Of a stretch of DNA of 64,000 bases, positions 62,822-64,000 are shown piece after piece. The DNA lies in contig NZ_QJQX01000075.1 of assembly GCF_013393185.1 (NCBI RefSeq), forward strand, positions 1 through 64,000, read 5' to 3'. This stretch comes from Sphingobium lactosutens (GTDB lineage: Bacteria > Pseudomonadota > Alphaproteobacteria > Sphingomonadales > Sphingomonadaceae). Each line of letters opens with the position of its first letter. Positions within the stretch are counted from its first letter, which is position 1. The translations under genes were made by a program, and so were the position numbers. The notes under the pieces were generated by a model. The model had not been told where the DNA came from, searched no databases, and worked only from the letters and a program-made list of their open reading frames with translations.

Positions 62822-63856
62822 CTATCGCTGCGGCAGAAGCAGGCTGGAATCCCCGTAAGAATAGAAGCGATAGCCCGTCTCGATCGCATGAGCGTAGACC
62901 GTCTGCATCCGATCGCGCCCCATCAGCGCGCTGACCAGCATGAACAGCGTCGATTTGGGCAGGTGGAAATTGGTCATCAGTCCGTCCACGACCCTGAAGT
63001 GATAGCCGGGCGTGATGAAGATGCGCGTCTCATCGGCGAAGGCGCGAAGCAGCCCATCCTCGCCCGCCGCGCTTTCCAGCAGGCGCAGGGATGTGGTGCC
63101 GACCGCAATCAGCCGCCCGCCAGCCGCCCGCGCGGCATTCAGGCGATCGGCGGTCGCGACGTCGATCCTGCCCCATTCGGCGTGCATGCGATGGTCGTCG
63201 GTATCGTCCGCCTTCACCGGCAGGAACGTGCCCGCGCCGACATGCAGCGTCAGCGTCTCGGTCGCGATGCCCGCCTCGGTGATCGCCGCCATCAATGCGG
63301 GCGTGAAATGCAGCGCGGCGGTCGGTGCCGCGACCGCCCCGTCTTCCCGCGCGAACATGGTCTGGTAATCGCTGCGGTCGCGCTCGTCGGTCGGGCGCTT
63401 GCTCGCGATATAGGGCGGCAGCGGCATCCGCCCGGCCCGCTCCAGCAGCAGTTCGACCGGCTCCTCGCCCTCGAAGTCCAGCGTCACCCCACCATCTTCG
63501 TCGCGTGCGCCTGCAATGGCCGTCACGTCCGCGCCGAAATCGATCCGGTCGCCTTCGCGCACGCGCTTGGCGTTGCGCAGGAAGGCCTGCCAGGACCGCA
63601 ACCCCATACGCTTGTGCAGGGTCGCGCCGATCTTCGCCTGACCGCGCATTCCTTCGAGCTGGGCGGGAATGACCCGCGTGTCGTTGAAGACCAGCACGTC
63701 GCCCGCCCGCAGCAGCGAGGGCAGGTCGTGCACGACGCGATCCTCCATCGCGTCCGCGCCGGGAACGAGCAGCAGCCGGGCGCTGTCCCGCGGCGAAGCC
63801 GGCCGGAGCGCGATATTCTCCGGCGGCAGGTCGAAATCGAACAGGTCTACGCGCAT
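62822..63856 (-). CDS. queA: S-adenosylmethionine:tRNA ribosyltransferase-isomerase QueA
   Basis: Transfers the ribosyl moiety of SAM to 7-aminomethyl-7-deazaguanine in tRNA, a late step in queuosine synthesis. 344 residues: [24 protein letters not shown] at the N-terminus, [28 protein letters not shown], then [51 protein letters not shown], and [27 protein letters not shown], all typical of the family. It follows, 23 bp downstream, a partial gene on the same strand. Confidence 0.96.
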   Translation of the reverse strand: MRVDLFDFDLPPENIALRPASPRDSARLLLVPGADAMEDRVVHDLPSLLRAGDVLVFNDTRVIPAQLEGMRGQAKIGATLHKRMGLRSWQAFLRNAKRVREGDRIDFGADVTAIAGARDEDGGVTLDFEGEEPVELLLERAGRMPLPPYIASKRPTDERDRSDYQTMFAREDGAVAAPTAALHFTPALMAAITEAGIATETLTLHVGAGTFLPVKADDTDDHRMHAEWGRIDVATADRLNAARAAGGRLIAVGTTSLRLLESAAGEDGLLRAFADETRIFITPGYHFRVVDGLMTNFHLPKSTLFMLVSALMGRDRMQTVYAHAIETGYRFYSYGDSSLLLPQR

Positions 63857-63879
63857 AACGACGGGCCGGACGAGCCGGC

Positions 63880-64000
63880 TTATTTCTTCTTCGCGGCGGG
63901 CTTCACGGGGGCCGGCTTCTTGGAAGCGGGCGCGGCGATGATCGAGGCCGGCGGCGCGGGCGGTGGCGGCGGCGCGGCCGTCACCGGCGGCTTGCCATCG
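63880..64000 (-). CDS. partial gene at the right edge, Pro/Ala/Lys-rich C-terminus
   Basis: Only the last 39 codons and the stop (TAA, 63882-63880) are present: [20 protein letters not shown]... ending [14 protein letters not shown] Pro/Ala-rich linker with a Lys-rich end is typical of a disordered tail, so the family cannot be told. A cyclophilin-type isomerase often precedes queA in sphingomonads and would be a fitting guess, but the sequence does not show it. Confidence 0.5.
   Translation of the reverse strand, partial: DGKPPVTAAPPPPPAPPASIIAAPASKKPAPVKPAAKKK

Overview
The window is about 64 kb of high-GC chromosomal DNA from an alphaproteobacterium, most likely a member of the Sphingomonadaceae (Sphingobium, Novosphingobium or Sphingomonas type). 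Supporting signs are homologues of the Caulobacter-type cell-cycle factors RcdA (DUF1465) and TrcR (DUF1013), a DksA with a degenerate zinc finger, the alphaproteobacterial families DUF1192, DUF2171 and YdcH, a Caulobacter-type oxidative xylose pathway, and a mannonate dehydratase of the Novosphingobium ManD type. I see no phage, transposase, plasmid or CRISPR sequence. Most of the window is ordinary core genome.

Region 1 (1-17262) is a glucuronoxylan utilisation locus. It holds manD (uronic acid branch), two tandem translationally overlapping GH3 beta-xylosidase/beta-glucosidase genes, a divergent GH67 alpha-glucuronidase, a LacI-type regulator, and an operon of xylX, xylB, xylC, a sugar/H+ symporter and a mutarotase. 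The extracytoplasmic hydrolases would release methylglucuronate and xylose, and the operon would import and oxidise xylose by the Weimberg/Dahms route. Xylonate dehydratase and the last dehydrogenase are not in the window. purB, an EF-hand protein and a small membrane protein lie between the two halves. LacI-like operators with a common half-site tie the hydrolase and xylose promoters together. A separate pair of GntR/FadR-like dyads, 42 bp apart, brackets the manD promoter.

Region 2 (17263-30414) is housekeeping and envelope: lapA-pyrF, a YbjN protein, a thioesterase, an outer-membrane barrel, the tamA-tamB-sdaA overlap operon, rcdA, two small YdcH proteins, a PilZ protein and dksA. Region 3 (30415-47271) has a Ser-rich surface protein with a PEP-CTERM-like tail, a host-attachment-family protein, serS, an NlpD-like LysM/M23 lipoprotein, a K+ channel, a large TonB-dependent receptor, rimO, an RsiV-like lipoprotein, an M17 aminopeptidase, a MarR-C40 peptidase-argC overlap operon and a sorbosone dehydrogenase-like protein. 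Region 4 (47272-64000) has a DUF815 ATPase, tsaC, msrA, fadD, trcR, a glycosyltransferase with an LpxH-like phosphatase, a quinone oxidoreductase, clpA, a DUF2314-like gene with an in-frame amber upstream, tRNA-Ala(CGC), a DUF2171 protein, a DMT-like protein, a cupin and queA.

Besides genes, the intergenic spaces carry a family of inverted repeats built on CCGTTCGTTTCGAGC (9475, 33653, 40378, 47286), several strong intrinsic terminators, and paired GTCCC/GGGAC dyads at 45606-45649. The most interesting signals are regulatory (twin GntR dyads at manD; the LacI operator set), the cloverleaf-like repeat at 9475-9568, and the amber-interrupted gene at 59149-59853.
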